Source of the DNA: CAZQYB01 sp964582985
GTDB taxonomy: Bacteria > Planctomycetota > Phycisphaerae > Sedimentisphaerales > Anaerobacaceae
Assembly (NCBI GenBank): GCA_964582985.1
Contig: CAZOUM010000005.1
Location: 15,606-79,605 of the forward strand
DNA: 64,000 nt
Reading direction: 5' to 3'
This document shows positions 1 to 8,408 of this stretch, in pieces; the first letter of the stretch is position 1, and each line of letters begins with the position of its first letter. The notes below the pieces were generated by a model. That model searched no databases. It was not told where the DNA came from and was given only the letters and a program-made list of their open reading frames with translations. A program made the position numbers and the translations under genes.

Positions 1-1886
1 ACTTTGCCTTCGACAGTAGTTATGGGGTCAAGGTAAACGGTAAATTCTATATCCAAAGATGCCTGCGGATAGGTAAATAGTATGCGCCTGAGTTCGCCTG
101 TCGCAAGCCGCACAGCAATCAGGATACTTCGACCCGGCTCAATAGGCGAAGCAGGGCGAATCTTCACCGATACCAGATTTGATATCTCCTTATCAAGGTC
201 CCCGCTGATTTTCGCGCCGACCCGAATATTACCCTTAAACAACCCGTCATCAGATATGATTAGCGGCTCAGCAGAATTATTTGTAATCGCGACAGTCCCA
301 TCCAATTTGCTGCCGTAGTAAAACTCAATGCTCGACAGATTAAGCTGAACCGAGATTACTTTGTCGGGACTGACAAATGTCGGAACAACTGCTGCTCCGA
401 AGCTGTTTTCTAACAACGACAGGACGATATTAGGGTCAATCGGTGCCGAATACCGCAAACCTTGCTCAGCCAAAATCTCTTTGGCACGCTCTGCCACCAG
501 TGAACCGGGGTCTGCTGCAACGGCCGATTTCAACATCTCAATCGCCGAATTTTGTTGCCCTTTAGCCAGTTGAATCTGAGCCAGTGTTAGAGCGGCAATT
601 TGGCTTTGCTCATAATTACCGATAAGTGTCCTGGCCAGGTCGGTTTGGCCGTTCATAACAAGTGAATAGGCGAGAATCGCCGCCGCATTTGCCGAGCTCG
701 GTTCGGTCGAGTAGGCCTTATTGGCCCATTCAAGTGCCTTGTTCGCATCCGGCAATGCAAAGCAATAAAACCACGCCAATTGCTCGTAATTCGCGGCTTG
801 GGGCTGATAGTTTTCGACCTGCCGAACACCAATCGCGTTCGCAAGTGCTTTTTCTTCGGCTGCTCCAAGTATCTGATTTGCCTGATGCTCATCGCCAAGT
901 CTCGCTGCTGCTTTGCCTGCTATGGCTTCCAGCAACAGGTCAAAACGTCCGCTTTGCCGCACGTCCGAAGCTATCTGCAGGCATTTGTTTTGGCTTCCCT
1001 GCGCATTGTAGCTGCTGATTGCCCACGGCAGATAAACGTAAGCAGGCAGCGCTTCAGACGGATACAGAAACCTGAACAAATCCGCACAGTATTCATAGGC
1101 CTTCGCCGCCGTCTCGTAAAGCAGCAGTCTCTCACCATATTGCGCAAATGTCAGCGCTGTTTCCATATCGAGCGGGTTTTCGCGCAGTCCCAATCTCAGA
1201 TACTCAAGATACATCGCCGGCCCTACCTGCTCTGGCGCAAGCTCGACCAGCTTCGCAAAGGCAAGCTTGTTGTACTTATTGCTGTTACAGGCCTGCATCA
1301 GGTAAAATTGAGCATTCTCCAGGTCGGTTTTTTCCACCATCAACAGGCCCAGAAGTGTAGCAAGCTCCGAATCTAAAACCCTGTTCTTGCCGCCCAGCTT
1401 CTCAAGCATCTCTTTAATAGTGTTTTCTCGTTCTTCCCGGGAGTTTAGCTGTCCGAGAAGATAGGAAACCGCCTTTCTTATCACCTCAAGGTCAGCGGTT
1501 TCACTCACATAGCTTGTAAGCAAATGAGACACCAGTTCGGCACGCTGACCCACAGGCCCTCGACAGGCCAGCTTAATCATCTCCGGCAGAACGTAATTGG
1601 CTCTGCTGTCCAGATTCCTCGCGGCAAATAAGAAGATAATCGCCTGCTCGACCTCTCCAGCCGACAGGTCGTCGGTGTTGGCCATCTCATAAGCTATTTC
1701 GTAGAATTTCTGACCAACAGACGGCGAAAAGAGCTGCTCTGCCGGTGGCTGCACACCACCTGCAGAACCTGTCTCTGCCAGGACGCAGACCGACCACGAA
1801 CTGAGGACAAGTCCACAGACCGCAAGCGCACACGCCACACGTGCCCAAGTGCGCTTGTGCTTCGCTGCTTTTGTGTTCTTGAGCAT
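1..1886 (-). CDS. Secreted TPR-repeat protein, 3' end cut by window edge
   Basis: Reading the minus strand from ATG at 1886-1884 gives an open frame that runs without a stop to base 1, so the C-terminus is missing. The first ~37 residues form a signal peptide: positive start (KAAKHKRTWAR), hydrophobic core, cleavage near VLA-ET. The body is helical with TPR-like pairs (for example around residues 225-255 and 405-440, where ANKALEWANKAY and NSAIEMLKSAVAADPGS can be read), and then passes into a beta-rich stretch containing SSIEFYYGSKLDGTVAIT. It probably acts outside the inner membrane as a scaffold or protein-interaction factor. It lies downstream of murJ on the same strand with a 291-base gap, so shared transcription is uncertain. 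Specific function unknown. Confidence 0.7.
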   Translation of the reverse strand, partial: MLKNTKAAKHKRTWARVACALAVCGLVLSSWSVCVLAETGSAGGVQPPAEQLFSPSVGQKFYEIAYEMANTDDLSAGEVEQAIIFLFAARNLDSRANYVLPEMIKLACRGPVGQRAELVSHLLTSYVSETADLEVIRKAVSYLLGQLNSREERENTIKEMLEKLGGKNRVLDSELATLLGLLMVEKTDLENAQFYLMQACNSNKYNKLAFAKLVELAPEQVGPAMYLEYLRLGLRENPLDMETALTFAQYGERLLLYETAAKAYEYCADLFRFLYPSEALPAYVYLPWAISSYNAQGSQNKCLQIASDVRQSGRFDLLLEAIAGKAAARLGDEHQANQILGAAEEKALANAIGVRQVENYQPQAANYEQLAWFYCFALPDANKALEWANKAYSTEPSSANAAAILAYSLVMNGQTDLARTLIGNYEQSQIAALTLAQIQLAKGQQNSAIEMLKSAVAADPGSLVAERAKEILAEQGLRYSAPIDPNIVLSLLENSFGAAVVPTFVSPDKVISVQLNLSSIEFYYGSKLDGTVAITNNSAEPLIISDDGLFKGNIRVGAKISGDLDKEISNLVSVKIRPASPIEPGRSILIAVRLATGELRRILFTYPQASLDIEFTVYLDPITTVEGK

Positions 1887-2177
1887 TTATGTCTCCAGCA
1901 AAGCCCGAAAAACGCCCTTTAATAAATATACTTTCGGACGATTACCCTTCTTGCTTTACCCCGTTAGAAATTTTTGCTTTTCGTATGATATTATTAGCTC
2001 GGTCCGAAGTTTCTAAAGGGATTACGTAGAATCATAATCGAAGTTGGGGATTTTCTTTGATTCGGTGCTGTTTTGCAATCAGTGATACGTATCTGAGTTC
2101 CATATTATCTTCTACACGCCCCCCCTGCCACTGCGCCACATGGTCCTATAAATAAAGACCCCGCGTATCGAAGCGGT

Positions 2178-3779
2178 CTATTTTTCTATTGACTGTTGTT
2201 TTCGGCCGGTCAGCAAAGAAAGTACCTCGATATGCAGCAATTTTGCCGCCAGCAGGTACGCGCCTGCCGCTGAAGGCACTACAACAGCAAGCCTTAGAAT
2301 GTTGCACCACCTGTTGTCGGGCAGTTTCGCCATTAAGAACAGGATTCCGGCTCCCACCAAATACATAATGGCGGTTGCAAGAACTGTCTTAATTAACGTA
2401 GCCCAAAACCCGTCCAATATCGAATGACCTAACCTCTTCTGAAGTACCGCAACAAGGATTACCACCTGTAGGTATGAGCATATTGCTGTTGCACAGGCCA
2501 GTCCGGCAAGTCCCAGGTACCATATCAGGGTCAGGTTCAGTAAGAAGTTTGCAAAGACAGCTATCAAGGCGCTTCGCATCGGTGTTTTCGAATCCTGCAT
2601 CGAATAGAACGCCCTGGCAAGAATCTGCTGAGCAAAGTATCCACACAATCCCAAGGCATAGAAGCCCAACGTTCGCACCACCATAGCTGTGTCTTTATTG
2701 GTGAACCTGCCGTGTTCAAACGCAGCCGAAATGAGCGGCTCGGCCACCATTAGCAAGCCCACAGTTGCCGGAACCGCGACAAATATGGTCCCACGCATGC
2801 CTTTAGATATAATTGCTCGCAGCGCCGCAAAGTCCTTCCTGGCGGCATCACTACTCATCACCGGAAATATCGCAGTTGCCAGCGATATGCCCAAAACCCC
2901 CAACGGCAGTTGGTAGAGACGTTGGGCGTAATACAAATGCGATACCGAGCCACGCCACATTGGGTATCTAATCTGGGCGCCCAGGAACTCAAAAAACTGT
3001 CCTTTTTCTTCCGAGCCTGAAAACCACCACGCTATCAGGTCGTCGGCAAGTGTGTTTATCTGTGTTACTGTCAGACCTAATATCATCGGCCCCATCAGCA
3101 GCAGTATCTTCCTGAATGACTCCGAATGAACCTCCCACGCCGGTCGAATCGAAACACCTGCGCGTCGAAGCGGCCAAATCTGCATCGCTACCTGGACTAT
3201 CCCCGCGGCAAGAACCGCAACAGCAACACAAAAAACCTGCTCCCGCGCCTGCAGACCAAATGTCCAGCCGGTCACAACGACGGTGCCAATAATGAAGATA
3301 TTCAGTACGATTGGCGCCGCAGCCGGCGAGGCAAAGTGCCTATGAACATTCAGAATACCTGCCAGCATCGCAACCATACATACGAACAACATATACGGCA
3401 GCATTATTGAACTCAACGACAGTATCAGTTCCGTTTCGCTCGTTCGGGCAAAGAACTTGTAATAAAGCCAGATGCCGGCCTCGCCCACCAGCACCAGAGC
3501 CGCCAAAATCATAAACAGAACGGTCACAACCGTATTGGCCAGCTTCGCCGCCTGTTCGCGGTCTTTGTAAAGTGCTTCACTATAAACCGGAATAAACGAG
3601 GCCGAAGCCGCCCCCTCGCCAAAAAGCCTTCTGCTAAGATTGGGAATCCTGAACGCGATAATCCAGGCGTCAAACAACCCGCTGGCACCGAAGAAATGCC
3701 CATACGTGATGTCCCGCACCAGTCCAAACACCCTGCTGACCGCCGTAAGAGATGCAATCTGTCTGAAGCCTTTTATCAT
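2178..3779 (-). CDS. murJ: Lipid II flippase MurJ (MviN family)
   Basis: The 533-residue protein has the length and about 14 hydrophobic segments usual for MurJ of the MOP superfamily. It begins MIKGFRQIASLTAVSRVFGLVRD and contains the early family motif FGASGLFDAWIIAFRIPNL followed by RLFGEGAASASFIPVYSE, which are diagnostic for MurJ/MviN. MurJ moves the lipid-linked peptidoglycan precursor lipid II across the inner membrane. The rodA/ftsW-type polymerase gene lies 37 bases upstream on the same strand, so the pair probably forms a small peptidoglycan operon. Nothing looks truncated. Confidence 0.95.
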   Translation of the reverse strand: MIKGFRQIASLTAVSRVFGLVRDITYGHFFGASGLFDAWIIAFRIPNLSRRLFGEGAASASFIPVYSEALYKDREQAAKLANTVVTVLFMILAALVLVGEAGIWLYYKFFARTSETELILSLSSIMLPYMLFVCMVAMLAGILNVHRHFASPAAAPIVLNIFIIGTVVVTGWTFGLQAREQVFCVAVAVLAAGIVQVAMQIWPLRRAGVSIRPAWEVHSESFRKILLLMGPMILGLTVTQINTLADDLIAWWFSGSEEKGQFFEFLGAQIRYPMWRGSVSHLYYAQRLYQLPLGVLGISLATAIFPVMSSDAARKDFAALRAIISKGMRGTIFVAVPATVGLLMVAEPLISAAFEHGRFTNKDTAMVVRTLGFYALGLCGYFAQQILARAFYSMQDSKTPMRSALIAVFANFLLNLTLIWYLGLAGLACATAICSYLQVVILVAVLQKRLGHSILDGFWATLIKTVLATAIMYLVGAGILFLMAKLPDNRWCNILRLAVVVPSAAGAYLLAAKLLHIEVLSLLTGRKQQSIEK

Positions 3780-3816
3780 TTCGTCTCTCGTGGTTCGTTG
3801 TCCGAGTCACGATCCA

Positions 3817-5073
3817 CTATCCGAACGGTTTTTTCGCTACGCTGAAAGGTCTGCACCGCCCGATGTTATTTAGTAGTCCCAGAGCCATCATACTGACCAG
3901 CAGGCTCGAACCCCCGTAACTGACCAACGGCAAAGTCAGGCCCGTAATCGGCATCAGCCCCACTGTCATACTCACATTCACGATGACCTCAACTGCAAAC
4001 ATCGCCACGATACCAATCGCCACCAATCTGCCGAACGGGTCGGTATTGTTTCCCGCAACCTCCAGACCGCACCCAATAATGACCACATAAAGACCCAGCA
4101 GACCCAAACAGCCCACAAAGCCCCATTGATGGGCGATGATAGCGAATATGAAGTCGTTGTGCCTTGCCGGCAGAAAATTGTACTTGATAAAAGGCCCCCG
4201 CCGAAAACCATATCCGGTCGCTTCACCGGAGGCAACCGCAAGTTTCGAACGCAGCAGGTGATAGCCCCAGTCATCATTCCACTGCTTCTTACTGAACTTC
4301 TTACCGACCAGAGTCCTGCCGAGTATCGGATACCGCTCGGCCTTCTCTTGAAACCATTCGTTCTGCAGCAGCACGCTGCTTATTCTGGTCCGCTGATAAG
4401 GCTTCATTTTATGCCACAGCAGCGGACTAATTAGCAGTGACATAAGTATTACAATAAGCAGATGCTTGACCTTTGCCCCGGCAACAAAGAGCATAACAAA
4501 GAAGATTGGCGTCATCAGCAGCACGGTGCCCAGGTCCGGCTCGAGAAGAATCAGGACCATCGGCAGCACGGTCAGAAGAAAAGGGCCGACAAGAGCAGTG
4601 AAGTTTCGGTAGTTACTACGGTAGCGCAGATACCAGGCCAAGGCCAGGATATAAGCCAGCTTGCAAAATTCCGATGGCTGCACCGCGGGCAGTGACCGGC
4701 CGCCTATACTGACTCGAAGCCATCTCCGCGCACCATTGACCACCGGAACAAACGGAATATCTACGAACTTATCGAGCAGCAGCACGCCAAGAAGCAGCAG
4801 CACAAAGGCGTATATCCAATAGCTTATTGCGCCAAATCGGCGGTAGTTGAACAGATTAGCTGCAATAAAACCGGCCACGCCGACCATCGCGAAAACAGCC
4901 TGTTTTTTCCACAAATCTCCGATACCACCGACCCGGCTCGCAGCGCTGGGCTCTGCAGGGTGGCTGGCTGAGTATATTGCTGCTATCCCAACCGCTATCA
5001 GGCCAAGAGCAGCCGCCAGCAGTGCGAATCTGACAAGAAGCAGCCGTCCTTTCAGAAAATTGTGCATATGCAT
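3817..5073 (-). CDS. rodA: SEDS-family peptidoglycan polymerase (RodA/FtsW)
   Basis: This polytopic protein of about 418 residues carries SEDS-family signatures: RRWLRVSIGG, PAVQPSEFCKL, ILLEPDLGT with its catalytic-region Asp, FLPARHNDFIFAIIAHQWG and VGLMPITGLTLPLVSYGGSS near the C-terminus. SEDS proteins polymerise glycan strands from lipid II. The sequence between LVGKKFSKKQWNDDWGYHLLRSK and GYGFRRG fits the large extracytoplasmic loop. RodA is preferred over FtsW because there is no division-gene neighbourhood, but motifs alone do not separate the two. The frame is open to an ATG at 5121; I chose the ATG at 5073 because the upstream residues add an unusual leader. No strong ribosome binding site supports either start. 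murJ follows after 37 bases. Confidence 0.92.
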   Translation of the reverse strand: MHMHNFLKGRLLLVRFALLAAALGLIAVGIAAIYSASHPAEPSAASRVGGIGDLWKKQAVFAMVGVAGFIAANLFNYRRFGAISYWIYAFVLLLLGVLLLDKFVDIPFVPVVNGARRWLRVSIGGRSLPAVQPSEFCKLAYILALAWYLRYRSNYRNFTALVGPFLLTVLPMVLILLEPDLGTVLLMTPIFFVMLFVAGAKVKHLLIVILMSLLISPLLWHKMKPYQRTRISSVLLQNEWFQEKAERYPILGRTLVGKKFSKKQWNDDWGYHLLRSKLAVASGEATGYGFRRGPFIKYNFLPARHNDFIFAIIAHQWGFVGCLGLLGLYVVIIGCGLEVAGNNTDPFGRLVAIGIVAMFAVEVIVNVSMTVGLMPITGLTLPLVSYGGSSLLVSMMALGLLNNIGRCRPFSVAKKPFG

Positions 5074-5306
5074 AGTGGGAAAATACCAAAATCCAGCCAA
5101 AATTGCACATACAAACCGCAAAATCGCAAAAAAACCGGCTTCTTACCGCCGAAAGCCAATAACAGGGCCGAAAGACTGAAAACTGCGCAGAAGGGCCAAC
5201 TTGCCCAAATTAACAGGCCAAAGACGCTTCCCGGGACCCCGTTTCTACTATTGTGTTCATATTTTACAATTTCTTTAATTTTTTTTGTATTTTTTGCATT
5301 TTTTTC

Positions 5307-5335
5307 TTGATTTGTACCACGGCCTGTGATAGGAT
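5307..5335 (+). promoter_or_regulatory. Candidate sigma70-type promoter for the dockerin-like gene
   Basis: TTGATT at 5307-5312 and TAGGAT at 5330-5335 are separated by 17 bases, downstream of a T-rich tract (5270-5305). It points to the dockerin-like gene at 5622 and would give a leader of about 280 nucleotides. Motif match only. Confidence 0.4.
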
Positions 5336-5621
5336 ACATTCAGCCTTCACCAATACTAACGTTGTGTGTTATAGTCGTTGTAACACACCATTTTCGCCGT
5401 TTGGCGGGAAAGGAGGAGATGGACGAGTAGAAATAATTTCTCCAACGGCCATTCCTGCCGGCCGAGGCGCTCTGTTCAATTAAAGTTTCGGTATATCGAA
5501 CAAGCGCCGCACAACGACGAGTTTTTTCTTTTTGGGCAGGAGCAAGTTGTTAATTAGCAAAACCAAGATGGTGCAGAGTGTGTGGCTCTGCAAAAGAAGA
5601 AGAGAAAGGAAGGGTTAAGTT
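5336..5621 (+). promoter_or_regulatory. Long structured 5' leader with a hairpin and a three-codon ORF
   Basis: This stretch holds no ordinary gene. A consensus ribosome binding site (AAAGGAGG at 5410-5417) sits almost directly before ATG GAC GAG TAG (5419-5430), a possible three-codon leader ORF. Further down, GGCGCT (5466-5471) and TGTTC (5473-5477) pair perfectly with GAACA (5498-5502) and AGCGCC (5503-5508) with a single bulged C, forming an 11-bp stem. The real gene starts after AAGGAAGGG at 5606-5614. The structure suggests post-transcriptional control, but it matches no riboswitch class I can name. Confidence 0.4.
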
Positions 5622-6452
5622 ATGAAAAAGATTGTTTGTGCTTTGGTTGTGCTGATACTCGCCGTGCCGGCTTCGGCAGCGGTGACCATTACTGCCGTGC
5701 AGCCGGTGATAGGCGAGCCGAATGTTCTCATCGGCTACGAATGCACTGAAGGCGATGTCGTTCGTTGTTTCGGCCTGGACATCCAGCTCGACAACGACGA
5801 GACGATTACTGCCGTGGAATGCCTCAGCGACGACTACTATGTCAATCCGCAGAAGTTCACCTATAGCGGTGTTACGCCGGACTATGGAGTCATTCCGTGC
5901 CTTTGTACTGCCGACGACGGCCTTTTACCGGGCCTTGATTCAAACGGCATTACAATTGCCATGTGCTCGCTCTATGCTGACAACGACCCGGACCACAACG
6001 TGCCACCGGCAACCAGCAGCGGCCTTGTCAGGATCACCGTCAGCGGCTCGTGTTGTATCACATTCGCCGATAACGGCAGACTCGGCACCTCGAATTTAGA
6101 GGACAACAGCCCGGCTAACCCCACCCTGCCGAATGACCCATGTTTGTGCGTGGACGCTGGCTGCCAGTGCTGGGGTGACATCGTCGGGGCTTCGGGTCCG
6201 AACCCGGATGGCATAGTCTCCATGGCCGACGTAGGGGCATTTATGGGTTTTCTGGGCCCATTTGGTCCTCCCTTCAATGCTGGGCCAGTACCCCCCGGAA
6301 TGGAGTGTTTGGATCTCGCCGGTGCGGCCAGCCCAGTACCCGATGGTGTGCTCAGTATGGCCGATCTGGGAGCAATGATGGGCTTTCTGGGCCCATATGG
6401 TCCTCCCTTTAATTCGGGCACCTGTATGCCTGCACCACCGACTGGTCCGTAA
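5622..6452 (+). CDS. Secreted protein with cohesin-like domain and two dockerin-like repeats
   Basis: The 276-residue protein starts with a clear signal peptide (MKKIVCALVVLILAVPASA, cleavage at ASA-AV). Residues ~20-150 form a beta-rich, cysteine-containing domain resembling the cohesin-like domains common in planctomycete surface proteins (inference from composition and the VRITVSGSCC strand pattern). The C-terminus holds two near-identical repeats, each with a PDG acidic loop followed by VSMADVGAFMGFLGP or LSMADLGAMMGFLGP and then a PPFN motif. This resembles paired calcium-binding dockerin type I segments. An SD (AAGGAAGGG) precedes the ATG. Likely exported and attached through the dockerin-like end; role unknown. 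Confidence 0.75.
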   Translation: MKKIVCALVVLILAVPASAAVTITAVQPVIGEPNVLIGYECTEGDVVRCFGLDIQLDNDETITAVECLSDDYYVNPQKFTYSGVTPDYGVIPCLCTADDGLLPGLDSNGITIAMCSLYADNDPDHNVPPATSSGLVRITVSGSCCITFADNGRLGTSNLEDNSPANPTLPNDPCLCVDAGCQCWGDIVGASGPNPDGIVSMADVGAFMGFLGPFGPPFNAGPVPPGMECLDLAGAASPVPDGVLSMADLGAMMGFLGPYGPPFNSGTCMPAPPTGP

Positions 6453-6550
6453 TGGTTGGAGCAGAAGTTGAAAGATTGTTATTGGTGGTCTATAGAACTC
6501 TATAGGCTGTAAAATGTGTTTATTATTTAGTGATTAGGGGGAGTATGATT

Positions 6551-7093
6551 ATGAAAAAGTTACTTGTGTTTTTGACAATTTTAGCAATGGCTGGTGTTGC
6601 GAACGCCGCTGTGATTGACATCCTGGTGAACGGTGGAGAGTGGACGGGCGAAGACGTGAAGCCCAGTGATATTATCACCGTCATTTGGGTAAACGACCTG
6701 GCGTATCAGTATGGTGGCTTCGGCGAGTTCACTATTAACGTCAGCAACGGTGATTATGTGGCAGATACCGGATACATTAATCCGGCTCTCAGCTTGGGCT
6801 CTATAGCGGTTACCCCCAAAGACGGGGGGGGCATGGACGTATTACTAACCGGCACGGCGATGCCGCTGCCGGAAGATATTCTGGCAAGCTGGGATTTCCA
6901 CGTTCCCGAGTACAAAGTGGAGTCCGACTACATCATCATTGACCCGGTTTTGGGCCCCTATATGAGCGTATATGCTGCTCCGGGTCCGGATGACAACCTG
7001 CCCTACGTCGTGTTGCACGTAATTCCGGAGCCGATGACCATTGCTTTACTTGGTCTCGGTGGTCTGTTCCTGGTGCGTCGTCGTCGCAAATAA
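6551..7093 (+). CDS. PEP-CTERM sorting-signal protein
   Basis: About 180 residues with an N-terminal signal peptide (MKKLLVFLTILAMAGVANA). The C-terminus has the PEP-CTERM tripartite signal: the motif VIPEPMTIA, a hydrophobic helix (LLGLGGLFLV) and a basic tail RRRRK. Such proteins are cut and processed by an exosortase (EpsH type) and become attached to the surface or exopolysaccharide. The middle is a beta-rich domain without a recognised family. The open frame extends upstream to GTG 6530, but the SD AGGGGGAG at 6536-6543 is spaced for ATG 6551. It follows the dockerin-like gene and ends at a terminator. No exosortase is seen in this window. Confidence 0.85.
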   Translation: MKKLLVFLTILAMAGVANAAVIDILVNGGEWTGEDVKPSDIITVIWVNDLAYQYGGFGEFTINVSNGDYVADTGYINPALSLGSIAVTPKDGGGMDVLLTGTAMPLPEDILASWDFHVPEYKVESDYIIIDPVLGPYMSVYAAPGPDDNLPYVVLHVIPEPMTIALLGLGGLFLVRRRRK

Positions 7094-7127
7094 GACGCGG
7101 CAGATGCCAACAAAGTTAGTTGTTAAA

Positions 7128-7159
7128 GAGGCAGGTCTTCTGACTTGCCTCTTTTTTTA
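7128..7159 (+). terminator. Rho-independent terminator after the PEP-CTERM gene
   Basis: GAGGCAGGTC (7128-7137) pairs with GACTTGCCTC (7142-7151) through one G-U pair around a four-base loop and is followed by a T run. This is a textbook intrinsic terminator on the plus strand. Confidence 0.88.
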
Positions 7160-7222
7160 TTGTAAGTTCGTAGTGTCCCGGTTAAAATACTTCAATTGTC
7201 CATTGCAGATGGGAGTCGGATT

Positions 7223-7726
7223 GTGAGACAGTTAGTTTTGTCGGCTGTGTGTGGTGTTATCGCGCTGGCCTTTGTCGGCTGTCAGGGCCGGTCGGTTCTG
7301 CCGCCGGACATTGCCGGGACATGGAAAGCTTACGATTCGCCGTGGAAAATAGTACTCTCGCCGGACGGAAAAGTCGCATCGGCGGTTATCCCTATGGGCC
7401 GAGTCGAAATCAGGCCCAACCGGACGACGAAAGTTGAACTCAGGGGCGGAGGTATAAGCACTTACAAAGTGGGAGATTGTACAGTTGACTATACTCCCGA
7501 AACACGTGAGCTGTTTGTCAGTGTGGACGTTCAGGAGTTTCACATTGTCCTTATGGACAAACGGCTGGACAGCAATATCATGTACTATCTTGTTGGAGAG
7601 GTTTCTAAAGACGGTAAAATCTGGGAGCCGAATTTTATAGAGGTTTTCGGTTACGGGACGCGTCTCGCTAAAGACCCAAACGATTTATCTGCTACGCCAT
7701 TAACATTCGAGAAGGTCAAAGATTGA
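7223..7726 (+). CDS. Putative lipoprotein of unknown function
   Basis: The product (about 167 residues) begins with a short lipoprotein-type signal, MRQLVLSAVCGVIALAFVGC, where FVGC acts as the lipobox. The mature part starts with QGRSVLPPDIAGTWKAYD, a small-ligand or lipocalin-like opening (GTWK), and continues as beta-strands ending ATPLTFEKVKD. I chose GTG 7223 over an earlier TTG at 7196 because GGGAG at 7211-7215 is correctly spaced. It lies after the terminator and converges on the pseudopilin gene with only 14 bases between stops. Function not recognised. Confidence 0.65.
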   Translation: MRQLVLSAVCGVIALAFVGCQGRSVLPPDIAGTWKAYDSPWKIVLSPDGKVASAVIPMGRVEIRPNRTTKVELRGGGISTYKVGDCTVDYTPETRELFVSVDVQEFHIVLMDKRLDSNIMYYLVGEVSKDGKIWEPNFIEVFGYGTRLAKDPNDLSATPLTFEKVKD

Positions 7727-7740
7727 GGCACAAAGCCGCG

Positions 7741-8229
7741 CTAATAATCGTAATAACGTACGTTGTGTTTGTCGGTCCCCGGCCAATCGAGTCGAATTTC
7801 TTTTGTGGGCGGCTTATAAATCCAGCCGTAGGTGCCACTGGCAGAATCTGGAAAGGGCTCATTTGGGAGCGTTCTTATGGTCGCTCTTTTGTTGAAAGAG
7901 TTTTCAGGCATCTTTGAGAGATAAGGGCCGTAAGGAAAGTCGTCTGATTTGGTAGCTGCGGACTGGCCTATTACGCTGGTGTAATAGAGCATTTGGTCGG
8001 GTATCATGAAGCCTGGTAACGGATTTGCCCCTATGTAGCCCGGCGCAAGGCCGTTGTGCTGAGCGGCGTAGTACTCTATCTGTTGACGCAGAATTTGCAG
8101 ATTGCCCTTTGCGGCTGCCTCTTTGGCCTGCTGCGAATGAGACTGAAATTGTGGGACAACGATAGCTGCCAGAATACCCAGAATGGCCACTACTATCAGA
8201 ATCTCGACAAGTGAAAATCCTCTTCTCAT
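7741..8229 (-). CDS. Type II secretion / type IV pilin-like pseudopilin
   Basis: The protein starts MRRGFSLVEILIVVAILGI, the class III prepilin leader: short basic peptide, G before F as cleavage site, Glu at +5 of the mature protein, then a hydrophobic helix. The globular part (about 130 residues) resembles the small PulG/GspG-like pseudopilins that are abundant in planctomycetes (DUF1559 and relatives), with AKGNLQILRQQIEYYAAQHNG early in the head. An ATG further upstream (8271) would put 14 extra residues before the leader and is unlikely. A prepilin peptidase would process it; no secretion genes lie nearby. Confidence 0.88.
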   Translation of the reverse strand: MRRGFSLVEILIVVAILGILAAIVVPQFQSHSQQAKEAAAKGNLQILRQQIEYYAAQHNGLAPGYIGANPLPGFMIPDQMLYYTSVIGQSAATKSDDFPYGPYLSKMPENSFNKRATIRTLPNEPFPDSASGTYGWIYKPPTKEIRLDWPGTDKHNVRYYDY

Positions 8230-8408
8230 TTTCCGTTCCGTAAGTTTCTCGTCCGTTGCCCGGAAGCGCACTATTGGCGCTCTAACAACCTGTTTCCTTA
8301 TCGACTCAAACAGCCCGGCACTTGACTTGACCAGATGTGTTATAGGACTACTGCTCTGCCGGAAAATGGATTGATTGCTTTTATTGCCGCCGCGTGCCGG
8401 GTACTTGA

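Noticed and set aside
780..1376. Plus-strand open frame of 198 codons opposite the TPR protein
   Set aside because: Antisense to a long open frame with signal peptide and TPR pattern; the product is a basic shadow.
5052..5339. Minus-strand open frame upstream of the rodA/ftsW gene
   Set aside because: It overlaps the gene start in another frame and shows only a T-rich, low-complexity translation.
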